DNA from: Tumebacillus algifaecis
Lineage (GTDB): Bacteria; Bacillota; Bacilli; Tumebacillales; Tumebacillaceae
Length of the DNA: 64,000 bases
Direction of reading: 5' to 3'
Assembly: GCF_002243515.1 (NCBI RefSeq)
Contig: NZ_CP022657.1
Coordinates: 4,248,501-4,312,500 of the forward strand
The translations under genes were made by a program, and so were the position numbers. The notes under the pieces were generated by a model, which was not told where the DNA came from, made no database searches, and worked only from the letters and a program-made list of their open reading frames with translations. How positions within the stretch are numbered: position 1 is the first letter of the stretch; every line of letters starts with the position of its first letter. Shown here in pieces: positions 24,288-33,181 of this stretch.

Positions 24288-25334
24288 CTACGCCACTTTC
24301 GCGATGAAAATCGTGTCGATGGATTCGAAACTCGGCAGCACGATCGCCGAAACGATCGTCTGGATGTTGACGGGGTGCGGCTCTTTGATAGTGGTGATCG
24401 CAACACCTGTGTTCACGACGGAGACTTGGGCGTCGGTATTACCAGTCATCAAGTCTGCTTCTTCCGGCGTCGTGCCGAACCAAGTGTTGCCGAGCGTTCC
24501 ATCAGGGATGAGCGTGAAGTAGTCGTCCGGATAGAACTGGTGCATGCTGCCGTCTTGGAGCGAGAATTTCTTGTTGTACACCGCGATGCTCAGACCGAGC
24601 TTTGTCAGCAGATACTGCTTCATCATAGAATCGGTCATGATGATGTTCTCGCCACCAAGCGGGTTCATGTCGCGTCGGATCGGAATATTTTTCATGATGT
24701 AAGACCACGTTTTCCGCGTGCAGATAGCTTTGGTCGGCCGAACACCGCTAGGACCTTCTTCCACCTTCTCCATCCATTCTTGGATGTCTCCAATGATGTT
24801 CGCTTCCGGATTGCTCCACTTCGCATCAGAAGTGAGCGTGGTTTTCTGCGCGGCAGGCATCCGATAATCGTAATCGTAGCTGAGTCGGTTCGCTGTGATC
24901 TTGATTTTGCCAGAGGACAATAGTTGCATGATCATCCGCTCCGGATTGACCAGTGCGCCGTTGACCAAATTGGTCACATCGTCGTAGATCGCGTTCACAA
25001 GCGGCATGACGTAACTTTCGTTTGCCGAATCCGCCAGCCGCATGAGCTCTTGCCGATCTTTCTCACCGAGCCGCATGGCTTCGCGGAAAAACGGCATCTC
25101 AGTCTCGTTCATTTTAAAACCGATACGGTCACGCAAAGTTGCTTTCGCGTCGAACTCGGACGGCATCAGTGCAACCGGCAATCCTTTCGAGCCCTTGATC
25201 CACTTGAGGTCAAGACCAAGCTTCTTTTTAGCCGGGAACAGCGTAGCGCCGAGGTACGGGATGTTGTTCGAAGTTTGAGTTTCGTAGTACGTTGCGATGC
25301 TTTTCGGGTTGATCAGATCAAAAATGTCCGGCAT
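24288..25334 (-). CDS. Major capsid protein (lambda gpE-like)
   Basis: 348 residues; IPYLGATLFPAKKKLGLDLKWIKGSKGLPVALMPSEFDAKATLRDR is the recognisable opening of the capsid E family, and a late NTWFGTTPEEADLM follows. It lies between decoration protein and connector. Confidence 0.9.
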   Translation of the reverse strand: MPDIFDLINPKSIATYYETQTSNNIPYLGATLFPAKKKLGLDLKWIKGSKGLPVALMPSEFDAKATLRDRIGFKMNETEMPFFREAMRLGEKDRQELMRLADSANESYVMPLVNAIYDDVTNLVNGALVNPERMIMQLLSSGKIKITANRLSYDYDYRMPAAQKTTLTSDAKWSNPEANIIGDIQEWMEKVEEGPSGVRPTKAICTRKTWSYIMKNIPIRRDMNPLGGENIIMTDSMMKQYLLTKLGLSIAVYNKKFSLQDGSMHQFYPDDYFTLIPDGTLGNTWFGTTPEEADLMTGNTDAQVSVVNTGVAITTIKEPHPVNIQTIVSAIVLPSFESIDTIFIAKVA

Positions 25335-25352
25335 GTTGTCACCAGTCCTCTC

Positions 25353-25742
25353 TTAGGCAATGAATGTGATTTGTTTCAGTGCGTCCTTCTCCAAAGCAGT
25401 CGGAGCGGTCGGGATTTTGTTCAGATCAACGAAGCCATGGATGAGCATAGCGCCTGAAGCTGGGCCGTAAGTTACATCCACATCGTTCAGGAGCACACCT
25501 TCCGCATTCGTCGTGTCTGGTGCGGGATCGACACCAGTGGTAGTTGTTGCTTTTTTAGCGAGCTTGGACGGATCGGCCAGAACGCCGCCTCCCAAGATCG
25601 TGCCAGCTGGTACAATTTTCTTTCCGGATGCGTCGGCTGTAACACCCGCGTCGTCGATCGTCACCGCGACCGCAACATAGTGGTCGGGGAACTTGAGGAT
25701 TTCTTTTTTGTTGGTATACGCAGCCTCTGTGAACTTGCTCAT
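25353..25742 (-). CDS. Head decoration protein candidate
   Basis: 129 residues, Gly/Ala/Thr-rich with IVPAGTILGGGVLADP and EGVLLNDVDVTYGPASGAMLIHGFVDLNKIP, a pattern of small trimeric head-stabilising proteins coded just before the capsid gene (lambda gpD position). Confidence 0.75.
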   Translation of the reverse strand: MSKFTEAAYTNKKEILKFPDHYVAVAVTIDDAGVTADASGKKIVPAGTILGGGVLADPSKLAKKATTTTGVDPAPDTTNAEGVLLNDVDVTYGPASGAMLIHGFVDLNKIPTAPTALEKDALKQITFIA

Positions 25743-25759
25743 TTCGTCACCATTCCTCT

Positions 25760-26383
25760 CTACCCGAAGTAGGATTCTCGGGCTTTATCAAGCCCTTCGT
25801 TGGCCTTGTTTAACTCCGCCAGTCTTTTGCCGAATGCGGCGCCATCATCTTCCTTCCCGCCGCCGTTGTTTCCGCCGTTGCCATCAGCCGGCTTCCAGCC
25901 CTTCGGTTGCTTGGTTTCATTGACAAACAAAAAAGCCTTGCTTTCACGCAGGCCTTTCAGTTGGTCTTCGAGGCCTGCCTTAATCGACCCATCCTCGTTG
26001 ACCTCGATTTTTGATTTGTCGAGCAAGTTGGCGATGAGATCAGGGTCGTGCGCCTTGCCTGCGAGCGCCAATTTGATTGCCGAGTTCACCGACATGTCGC
26101 TCAGTTTGGCTTGATACTCTGTTTCCTTGGTCTTGTTTTCAGTCTGCAAGGTTTCGATCTGCTTTTTGAGCTCGTCGTTGTTGCCAGCGGCCGCTTTAAG
26201 ATCGGTAAGCTGTTTGTCGCGGTCCTTGATGTCCTTTTCGAGTTGTGCTTTCAACTCGGTCAGCTCCTTGGCTTTCTCCGGTGAGATGTGCAACTTGTAG
26301 TTCTCCGCCACCCCCTTCTCGATCGCCGAGACTTGCTCGGCGCTAAGGTTTGCGGCCTCAAGCAGTTTTTTCAGCCAATCCAT
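25760..26383 (-). CDS. Scaffold protein (GP20-like)
   Basis: 207 residues with a long coiled-coil (residues 40-100, LTELKAQLEKDIKDRDKQLTD onward) and a Gly/Asn linker near 170, as in phage minor structural GP20 scaffolds. It would guide procapsid assembly. Its start overlaps the previous stop by one base. Confidence 0.88.
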   Translation of the reverse strand: MDWLKKLLEAANLSAEQVSAIEKGVAENYKLHISPEKAKELTELKAQLEKDIKDRDKQLTDLKAAAGNNDELKKQIETLQTENKTKETEYQAKLSDMSVNSAIKLALAGKAHDPDLIANLLDKSKIEVNEDGSIKAGLEDQLKGLRESKAFLFVNETKQPKGWKPADGNGGNNGGGKEDDGAAFGKRLAELNKANEGLDKARESYFG

Positions 26384-26583
26384 TATTCATCACCCATCCC
26401 GTCATTTTGTTTTACCGAACTATTTCGCACGTCGTAACTCAGTGTGACTTTTTGATTCGCTACATCATAGCTCACATCGACCAGATCGCTTCTTGTTTCA
26501 AATCTCACCGCGCCGATAGAGATGTCGATCTGACACGAGTGCGCATCGCTATCGTTGATTTTGACAATCACGTCTTCCTCCAT
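26383..26583 (-). CDS. Small beta-type hypothetical
   Basis: 66 residues from MEEDVIVKINDSDAHSC. Short beta strands (QIDISIGAVRFETRSDLVDVSYDVANQKVTLSYDV). Start 26583 lies 5 bp after the preceding stop; the longer frame lacks a ribosome site. Confidence 0.6.
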   Translation of the reverse strand: MEEDVIVKINDSDAHSCQIDISIGAVRFETRSDLVDVSYDVANQKVTLSYDVRNSSVKQNDGMGDE

Positions 26584-26588
26584 GTGCC

Positions 26589-26840
26589 TCACCGCCCTTC
26601 GCCGTACTTCTCCTTGATTGCGCACCACATGAGTGATTCCTCCCGCTCAATTCCACGTAACTCGATAGTGTTTACATCGAGCGTCGCGCCATCACCGCGC
26701 AGGGCTTGCTTCCGAGCCGCCGCCGTGTCGCTCACTTCGGTCAGCTCGTCGATCAGTCGCCCATACTGCTCAGGCTCCATGTTGCCTCGATGCTCGTCCA
26801 TCAGATCGTCGATAATCTTACAGCGCTCCTCTCTGTTCAT
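26589..26840 (-). CDS. Small helical hypothetical
   Basis: 83 residues, MNREERCKIIDDLMDEHRGNMEPEQYGRLIDELTEV, charged and helical. Overlaps the end of the MuF gene by 23 bp. Not recognised. Confidence 0.6.
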   Translation of the reverse strand: MNREERCKIIDDLMDEHRGNMEPEQYGRLIDELTEVSDTAAARKQALRGDGATLDVNTIELRGIEREESLMWCAIKEKYGEGR

Positions 26841-28440
26841 CGTTGACCTCCTCCCGCTCGTAGCTCAAGCCAGCCACCAGAGCCGTCAGCGCGAGCATAA
26901 ACAGGTGAGCCGCATCAAAACCTGCCAGTGCTGATTTGGTCGTGAGTTTGGCTTTGTACGCCATCTCTGCAATCTGCATCATCCTGTCGAGCTCGTCGAG
27001 TTTGATGTCTAACGCGGCCGATCGGCGGAGCGAGTACGTGTGCTCGGCATCCACGGCGCGCATTTCTCGCATTCCGTATCCGACAAAGGCCACCACGTCA
27101 GAGCGGCTGAACGAACCGCCATGCAGTCCGCCAACGGGCGGGTGATTGTGCGTGAGAATGCTGTCTTTGAGGCGCTCACCGAACTCTGCGATACTCAGTC
27201 CGCCAGATGCATTGGATGTGTGCATCACCTCGCCTTTTGCGGTCGCAATGTAGACGTGGCGCGTGGTTTCGGATCGGATCGAGTCTTCATACCGCTTGAT
27301 CTGGTTCAGCGTTTTCTCGCGGCTACTCGTCGGTGGCAACGTCTCCACGACCTTGATCGGCTCTTGCTGCGCTGAAGGTAACGGGTCGGGCGAAGTGCCC
27401 GGCACTTTGGCCGCTTTTTCAACGCGCTCCTTTCGCCACTCTTCATATGTCATGTCGCCCGGCACATCGTAAGTCTCGCCGTTGGCATTCCGTGCCGCGC
27501 GCTCTTTTACGTTGTCATGGAAATGCGGAATCGTGGTCGATCGGCAATGTGCGTGGAGCGGTGGATAGTTGACGCCTGCCTGAGCTTCCGAGACGGGAAA
27601 AATTTCACCGTCCATGTGTCGGCAGGTCTGCGATGTCCTGCCGTCCAGAGTAGCAGTGTACTTGTACTGTTCGACGTTCATTTCGCCGTAGGCATCGAGA
27701 CGTGACTGTCCAGCGAAGTACGCCGACTCGGTCAAGATCAACCGCCGCGCTACCGACTGCGAAACATCCATGCGCTTTGCGAATTCGCGTATCACGCGGT
27801 CAGATGGATCGCCACGGACCAGGCTTTGCGTCAATGCCGTTTGCAGCTCCGCCACCAACTTCTCTTTATCCTTCCAGATTCGGGAGCTGAAGTTCGAACC
27901 ATCAGGTGCCCAGGGCTTGCTGAGGATCTTTTCGAGCTGCGCGGTATCCAACTTGGCAAACGAAGAGCCGACCCCTGTCCCGCGCTGGACTTCAAACAAT
28001 GAGCGATGGTAGTTGTCTGCATAGATACCCCCCAAAAGCCTCTGTGCGCCTGCCTGTTGCTTTGCAGACAAGACTTCGACATGTTGCCGCATCTGCGTTT
28101 GCAATGCCTCCAAGCGGCTCACACGGACTTTGATACTGGCGTTCTCCAACTGCCGCATCCATCGTTGATCCACCGCATTCTCGCGGCCGCGCTGAATGTA
28201 CTCTTCAACCGTCCAGTGGAACTCTTTCAGTTGGCCTGCCGTGAGCACTTGGCGCGCGGTAGCAAGGTCGATGCGGTTGTTCTCGGCAAAGCGCTGATAG
28301 AACACGTCGATGTCGCGCTGTATGGATGCCATCGCTTTGTCGTACTCGCGCTGCATCGTGCGGATGTACTTCTCGCCTTTCTGCAACTGCGATTCATTCA
28401 ACGCTTCAAGTCGCTCAGACCAGTAAGCATCCGACTTCAC
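26818..28440 (-). CDS. MuF/SPP1 gp7 head morphogenesis protein with extra C-terminal domain
   Basis: 540 residues. Residues 1-310 are the minor head protein, with the hallmark TLDGRTSQTCRHMDGEIF and YPPLHAHCRSTTIPHF (C273, H298, C299). A Pro-rich linker (350-370) leads to a second domain at 375-520 containing IYIAT-type strands, an HNHP motif at 431-434, and GGSFSRSD (441-448), reminiscent of JAB/JAMM-type or polymorphic-toxin domains, followed by hydrophobic helix 512-524. MuF proteins in Firmicutes prophages are known to carry toxin-like tails; activity here is unproven. Confidence 0.85.
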   Translation of the reverse strand: MKSDAYWSERLEALNESQLQKGEKYIRTMQREYDKAMASIQRDIDVFYQRFAENNRIDLATARQVLTAGQLKEFHWTVEEYIQRGRENAVDQRWMRQLENASIKVRVSRLEALQTQMRQHVEVLSAKQQAGAQRLLGGIYADNYHRSLFEVQRGTGVGSSFAKLDTAQLEKILSKPWAPDGSNFSSRIWKDKEKLVAELQTALTQSLVRGDPSDRVIREFAKRMDVSQSVARRLILTESAYFAGQSRLDAYGEMNVEQYKYTATLDGRTSQTCRHMDGEIFPVSEAQAGVNYPPLHAHCRSTTIPHFHDNVKERAARNANGETYDVPGDMTYEEWRKERVEKAAKVPGTSPDPLPSAQQEPIKVVETLPPTSSREKTLNQIKRYEDSIRSETTRHVYIATAKGEVMHTSNASGGLSIAEFGERLKDSILTHNHPPVGGLHGGSFSRSDVVAFVGYGMREMRAVDAEHTYSLRRSAALDIKLDELDRMMQIAEMAYKAKLTTKSALAGFDAAHLFMLALTALVAGLSYEREEVNDEQRGAL

Positions 28441-29885
28441 GCTTCGTCACCGCCCGCGTAGGGGTCGTCCAACTCACTCTGTCTTTGCTTTCGCAATCGC
28501 TCGAGCTCTAAACTCACATCTGTCACGAACGGATGATTTGCAACCAGTGTCTCTTCTGACACTGTGCCGGCGGAGTTGCGCACATTGTTTACTGCTTCTG
28601 TCTCGTTGATCATGATGTCTCGATTGAAAATGAAATCCACTTGTTCATCCGAGTAATCACGACCAGCGGTGTTGAAGATGTGTCGATCGACAAACCAGAG
28701 TAGCTGTTCAAGTGATGCTTGAAACTCGTTTTCGATGTCATTTGCATCCAGATCGAGATCTTGATATAAGAACTTCAACGCTTCGCCACTTGGACTGTTT
28801 CCGAGTCTTTCAGCTTGAGTATCCACGCCACGCCCGAATTCGTATATGTCCTTGCGAATCCGGTCGAGGTGTTTTTCAAGAGCATCAGTGTTCAAATCGA
28901 TCGACAAAGGCTCTACTCCACCGCGCTCGCCACTCACTTTAATCGCTCGCACTTGCGATAGATTACGACGAAATTCTCCGAGATCTTGACCATCGTAGTC
29001 CTTCAAGACGAGTATTGAATTCGGAGAATCAGCAATGTTGTTTGCGTTGTCGGACGTTTGAAGGTCATATTCATCTACTAGCGATTTCAGTGCAGCGATC
29101 AGCGGCAACTCATCGTCGTTGTACTTGAACGGAACGAATGGGATGCGCTCCCAATTCGTTTGAACCTCGTCATCATCGCCTTGCGAAACGATGAAATGTC
29201 CGCTTTCCGGCATGTCCTCATCCGGAACCAGACCTGATACGCCTGACACAAGCCCTGGAGGGTTCAGAGTATATCGTCGAACACCTCTCAAATCCCAAAA
29301 CTCGACCTTGGTGACCGTTTGTTTTTTCGATGAGACGTACTGTTCAACATCGTATACGCGGATGACTGCATCCAGTTCAGTGTGCTCAGCGTCCCGCCAC
29401 AACGGGATGATCTCTTCCGGGCGGTGACGCTTGAACGACAGGATGCCGTTCTCATCATAGTAGACCTGCAACCAACCGATACCAGCGCTGATCGAGTCTT
29501 TACCGACATTTTTCATCGTTCGAAGGAAAGGCTTATCAAAAATGTCCGCGAGTAATTCAGCGTATACTTTTTCCCCAGTCTGGATGGATATCGGCTTAGA
29601 AAGCAAATAACCAATTTTTTGGTCTACAAGCTTTCTTACAAAGGAATGGATAAGTTTGCGGTTTGACAGGTTCTTGTTCTCTTGCAACATCCCGCCCTCA
29701 CCAATCATCATCCGTTTTCTACTTCGGATCTCGTGATCAACTCTGTAGTAACGGCGGCCTTCTTGCATCCACTTCAAATGCTCCGATCGCTTCCACTCAT
29801 CAATCTCTAACTTGATGATTTGTTCCAGCGACAAAGGAGCGTTCGCTGCGATGATCTCCGACAAACGTTGAGTCTCTGTCGCCAC
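28437..29885 (-). CDS. Portal protein (SPP1 gp6-like)
   Basis: 482 residues; EHLKWMQEGRRYYRVDHEIRSRKR and NRKLIHSFVRKLVDQKIGYLLSKPISIQ form the familiar SPP1-type portal opening, and SPSGEALKFLYQDLDLDAN is the late conserved block. Dodecameric DNA gate of the head. Overlaps MuF by 4 bp. Confidence 0.95.
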   Translation of the reverse strand: MATETQRLSEIIAANAPLSLEQIIKLEIDEWKRSEHLKWMQEGRRYYRVDHEIRSRKRMMIGEGGMLQENKNLSNRKLIHSFVRKLVDQKIGYLLSKPISIQTGEKVYAELLADIFDKPFLRTMKNVGKDSISAGIGWLQVYYDENGILSFKRHRPEEIIPLWRDAEHTELDAVIRVYDVEQYVSSKKQTVTKVEFWDLRGVRRYTLNPPGLVSGVSGLVPDEDMPESGHFIVSQGDDDEVQTNWERIPFVPFKYNDDELPLIAALKSLVDEYDLQTSDNANNIADSPNSILVLKDYDGQDLGEFRRNLSQVRAIKVSGERGGVEPLSIDLNTDALEKHLDRIRKDIYEFGRGVDTQAERLGNSPSGEALKFLYQDLDLDANDIENEFQASLEQLLWFVDRHIFNTAGRDYSDEQVDFIFNRDIMINETEAVNNVRNSAGTVSEETLVANHPFVTDVSLELERLRKQRQSELDDPYAGGDEA

Positions 29886-29905
29886 ACCATCACCACCTTT
29901 TCGAT

Positions 29906-31147
29906 TTAGTCAAAGCTCATCGACGGGCCGCGGCGGAAGTCTTCAATTCCATATCGCAACGCTGCCATAGCGTCGTCAAATGCTTCCACAGGCTCATCCA
30001 AGTAGGTGTTTGACCTGTGATCGAGCTTCCATTTCCATTGTTGCATCTCCTTGATAGTGTTGACGCAACTGGGATGGATGTGGATTTTGTGCTTTTTCAG
30101 CCAGTCAATTTGCGCTTTGACACTGCCCGGCTCTTTTTTCACAGCCCGAGCTTTGTACCCAGCTTGCTTCCATTCTTTGATACGATCAGGCTCAGACGAA
30201 TCACAATGCATCGGGATGCGTTTATCCAACCTTCTCTCGTTGGCAATTTGGATAATCTCGCCAGTGTGCTTTTCGTGAACGTAAATTTCCGAGCAGATGT
30301 ACACTTCATCATCTTTGAATCCTAGCGTCAAAATGGCGTTGGCGTGATTGAAACCGAAGTCTTGCCCGTGCGACATGCTGTCGAAGTTAGCAAATCCGAT
30401 GTCAAACTCGTGGATCGTGTAATTGCTCAAAATAGTACCTCCCAGTTCACCCCATTCGCCCAGCCCGTAAACGCGATATCCGTCCGGGTCTCGCTCTTTT
30501 CGCATCATCATCCGGCGATGATAAGCATCGTCGATGAAGCGATTGGTCAAATAGGTGGAGTGATGTGTGAAAATGTCTGGATGCTCAACGTCGAAATACT
30601 TCGCTTTGATCCAGTGCGTCGAGCTGACCGGGTTGAATGTGAAAGTCATCTGGTAATAGAGGTTCGGATTCGACAAGATACCACGCAAACGGTCGTCGAG
30701 AATGTCGATGTCTGATTCAAGTAACTCGGTAGCTTCTTCCACCCAGATCCACGTAAGCTTGCCGGATGGGAAGTTGATCGATTTGATTTTCTCCTCTGAC
30801 CCAGCGTCCTTCATGCCGCGAAAAATGATTTTGTTTCCTGTTGCTCGGCACTCCATTTCCAACCGACTCTGTGGCATGCGCCAATATTTCTTCCATTGGC
30901 TACCGTAGATGCGTTTCACAGCACCCGTTAGCTCGGCATAAGTGGAGTGTCTATTGGTTGCATCGACTTTCCTTACAACGAGCAGGTTTGCACCACGATA
31001 TCGCGGGTCACTAAGTTTGATTATGAAGTTCTGCGCGATGTTCACTGACTTGCCCGATCCAGCGGAACCTTTCATTACTCGATAACGCTTTTTGGTTAGG
31101 TTGACTTCACGAAAGTGCGCGTTGAATCCAACTTTTACAGTCTTCAT
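29906..31147 (-). CDS. Terminase large subunit (PBSX family)
   Basis: 413 residues. Walker A RVMKGSAGSGKSVNIAQ at about 24-40, Walker B IWVEEAT near 137, and nuclease acidic residues in GQDFGFNHANAILTLG near 268. It cuts and pumps DNA. Overlaps the small subunit by 4 bp. Confidence 0.95.
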   Translation of the reverse strand: MKTVKVGFNAHFREVNLTKKRYRVMKGSAGSGKSVNIAQNFIIKLSDPRYRGANLLVVRKVDATNRHSTYAELTGAVKRIYGSQWKKYWRMPQSRLEMECRATGNKIIFRGMKDAGSEEKIKSINFPSGKLTWIWVEEATELLESDIDILDDRLRGILSNPNLYYQMTFTFNPVSSTHWIKAKYFDVEHPDIFTHHSTYLTNRFIDDAYHRRMMMRKERDPDGYRVYGLGEWGELGGTILSNYTIHEFDIGFANFDSMSHGQDFGFNHANAILTLGFKDDEVYICSEIYVHEKHTGEIIQIANERRLDKRIPMHCDSSEPDRIKEWKQAGYKARAVKKEPGSVKAQIDWLKKHKIHIHPSCVNTIKEMQQWKWKLDHRSNTYLDEPVEAFDDAMAALRYGIEDFRRGPSMSFD

Positions 31148-32031
31148 TCTTCGTCATCACCATCGCCATAATCGACAACGATGCGCAAACCTTCATCGTC
31201 GTCCCTGCCGACATCAGCCTTAATTCGCTCCACATCCAGTTTCGCTCTATCGATTTGAGACTGCATCAGCTCCAACTTCAAACGGCGCTCGTCATCCTTG
31301 TCGGCCAACTCCAAGAACTTGCGGATCTGGTTGTCAAGCCGGGCCTGCTGCCGATCGAGTGCGACCAACGCTTTTGCCTGCTGATCGAGTGCAGTGTGGT
31401 GCTCCCATTCGATTTCCTGGAGGAGTTCCCCCTCGATTTCGATCGGCGCCCCCTCATCGTCTGCAGGTATAACGAACTTCTTCTTCTTCACCATACGACG
31501 CTCGCTCTGTATCGCGGCTAGTTGCTGCAGGCTGTCAAGCATGACCGTCATAGTCAGCGAGAGGTTGTTCCACGCCATGTCTACTAGATCCATGTTTTGC
31601 ACTTGGTCAAACAGCCCCTGTAGGCGCTCCGGAAGTTGCGAGCGAAAAAAGCCGTGGGCAACAGCATTCTCGTTGCCGATCGGCGCGCCCCCGCCTTTGT
31701 TGCCGAAGTTCTTCCTTGGCGAAGGATTGCCTCGCCCGCCTTGGGCCCGCTGATTGCCAAGCATGTGTGGCCGCTTAGCAGGCTGACCGGATAGCGTCAG
31801 CGGCGCGTCGGATACGGTAACGTTACCTTTGCCTAATTCAGTAACGTTACCATTCGATTTAGTAACGTTACCTTTCAGTTCTTCGTCCCACTTCTTTGTG
31901 GACTTCCATTTGCGGATCTGACTGTCAGCTTTGCCAACCATGGTCGCGATCTCTACAAGCGGCATTGAACCACCGGAATCAAGATAGAGCTTTTTTGCTT
32001 GTTCGTACTCAGGCGATGCTTTTCTCGCCAT
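31144..32031 (-). CDS. Terminase small subunit
   Basis: 295 residues. N-terminal HTH (KLYLDSGGSMPLVEIATMVGKADSQIRKWKSTKKWDEEL), then three GNVT repeats (KGNVTKS, NGNVTEL, KGNVTVS) encoded by three perfect GTAACGTTAC palindromes, a Gly-rich linker, and helical C-terminal half with acidic tail. It selects phage DNA for packaging; the internal palindromes could be part of the recognition site. Confidence 0.88.
   Translation of the reverse strand: MARKASPEYEQAKKLYLDSGGSMPLVEIATMVGKADSQIRKWKSTKKWDEELKGNVTKSNGNVTELGKGNVTVSDAPLTLSGQPAKRPHMLGNQRAQGGRGNPSPRKNFGNKGGGAPIGNENAVAHGFFRSQLPERLQGLFDQVQNMDLVDMAWNNLSLTMTVMLDSLQQLAAIQSERRMVKKKKFVIPADDEGAPIEIEGELLQEIEWEHHTALDQQAKALVALDRQQARLDNQIRKFLELADKDDERRLKLELMQSQIDRAKLDVERIKADVGRDDDEGLRIVVDYGDGDDEE
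31817..31871. repeat. Three GTAACGTTAC palindromes inside terS
   Basis: Perfect 10-bp palindromes at 31817-31826, 31841-31850 and 31862-31871, each followed by CC(T/A)TT. Spacing is 24 and 21 bp (about two helical turns). Confidence 0.85.
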
Positions 32032-32060
32032 TACATCCAGTCACCACCTCCAAGGCATAA

Positions 32061-32087
32061 TAAAAACGCCATCTCAGCGTGGCGTTT
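32061..32087 (-). terminator. Terminator upstream of terS
   Basis: AAACGCCA / TGGCGTTT stem followed by TTATT on the minus strand, about 30 bp before the terS start; the terS operon then needs read-through, antitermination or its own start. Confidence 0.6.
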
Positions 32088-32130
32088 ATGCAGTCTTTTA
32101 TTCAGGCGATCCGACCGTTTCTGACAGCAG

Positions 32131-32238
32131 AATCACCACTTTAGTTGTGATTTGTACGCGCATAGCGGATGCATAAAGATTATTGCGGTTGACTCATCGA
32201 GCGGATCCGCTCAACCCGCGTGAAACCTAGATTTCACG
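32131..32238. other. Palindrome cluster upstream of terS (possible cos/pac region)
   Basis: The 312-bp gap 32032-32343 has no gene. It holds AATCACcACTttAGTtGTGATT (32131-32152), the perfect GAGCGGATCCGCTC (32199-32212) and CGTGAAA-N6-TTTCACG (32219-32238). Packaging start sites commonly lie next to terS. Confidence 0.4.
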
Positions 32239-32315
32239 GGCCGCGACGACTACAACTATTGTTCGAGTCCGAAAACATACATTATGTCAAATGCAGGTTT
32301 TTGAATTCGTTATAC

Positions 32316-32345
32316 ACAAAAACCACTTCAATAGAGAAGTGGTTT
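32316..32345 (-). terminator. Terminator of the zinc-ribbon gene
   Basis: AAACCACTTC / GAAGTGGTTT 10-bp stem with TTTTTGTG on the minus strand. Confidence 0.8.
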
Positions 32346-32538
32346 AGGGGATCTCGAACAACTTCACTTTCTCATTGTTCTGATCTGTATAGAAGGCTTG
32401 CGATCCGGATGGAAGTTCGAAGCGTCTATGACTTGTTCCACACTCATCACAAGTCAATGTGCGCTCCGATCCACTCTGCGCCCATTGTGATTCTTTGTGC
32501 TCTTTACCGCATCCATCGCACCGATATTTCATGCCCAC
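32344..32538 (-). CDS. Small zinc-ribbon protein
   Basis: 64 residues from GTG (ATG two codons later). Two CxxC pairs, CDGCGKEHKESQW and TCDECGTSHRRF, make a treble-clef-like zinc ribbon. Last gene before a terminator. Function not known. Confidence 0.65.
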   Translation of the reverse strand: MGMKYRCDGCGKEHKESQWAQSGSERTLTCDECGTSHRRFELPSGSQAFYTDQNNEKVKLFEIP

Positions 32539-32655
32539 TCAGAACACCCCTTCCTCTTGTAAGACCATTTTACCCGATCTAGTTACAAACTTATAGATAT
32601 CAGGACGACGATATGCAATGGTAAGCGGATGCTCCGCATACAGAATGAAACTCAT
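32539..32655 (-). CDS. 38-residue hypothetical
   Basis: ATG 32655 overlaps the upstream stop (ATGA) and follows GAGGTGA. It reads MSFILYAEHPLTIAYRRPDIYKF and stops one base before the zinc-ribbon start. Tight coupling on both sides supports translation. Confidence 0.55.
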   Translation of the reverse strand: MSFILYAEHPLTIAYRRPDIYKFVTRSGKMVLQEEGVF

Positions 32656-33050
32656 GCGCTCACCTCGCTTTCTTCAGGCTCCATCTCGATCACACACTGC
32701 ATTGTCTTGATGCAGTCGTTCAGTATCCGGTTCTCGATGGAGTCAACCGGGTAGTGATCGAGCGCGTCGTCGATGTGAGATTGCGCGAGTGCAATGTGTT
32801 GGTGGTACGGTAGCATGTCAGCCACTTCGATGGTCGGCGGCTCCGGCTGTTGCAGATCCACGCCGTGCTCCGCAAGCCAGCCGCGCAGGTCGTCCAGGTT
32901 GATTGTGCTGTTCGGCGTGATGCGGATTGCCGGCTTGTAGTTCGTGGCGTTCAGCAAACGGTTCCGCTCAGATCGATTACCGACCTCGACCCCTATTCCG
33001 AACAGCATCCCTCCGGCAACCACTGCTACAAAGATGCCCAACATGGTCAT
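32652..33050 (-). CDS. Membrane-anchored hypothetical
   Basis: 132 residues. One N-terminal membrane helix (MLGIFVAVVAGGMLFGIGVEVG) then a soluble part with NSTINLDDLRGWLAEHGVDLQQPEPPT and a helical end. GGAGGG is 7 bp before ATG. Unknown; early-region membrane proteins sometimes act in exclusion, which is only a possibility. Confidence 0.6.
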   Translation of the reverse strand: MTMLGIFVAVVAGGMLFGIGVEVGNRSERNRLLNATNYKPAIRITPNSTINLDDLRGWLAEHGVDLQQPEPPTIEVADMLPYHQHIALAQSHIDDALDHYPVDSIENRILNDCIKTMQCVIEMEPEESEVSA

Positions 33051-33181
33051 TTGGGTTCCCTCCCTGTGTTTTGGGATTGTTTTGTGCGCGGGAGTTGGTA
33101 TTCACACCCCTTAATTGCTATATTCATAACAGTCCTCGATGCAGATAAACGAGATCGAGGCAACATAGGAGGTAATTACTT

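Noticed and set aside
31817..31871. CRISPR-like array
   Set aside because: Only three 10-bp palindromes in coding frame; no array of unique spacers exists anywhere in the window.
32240..32275. GTTCGAGTCC that resembles a tRNA T-loop
   Set aside because: Flanking arms do not pair and no acceptor or anticodon arm can be drawn.
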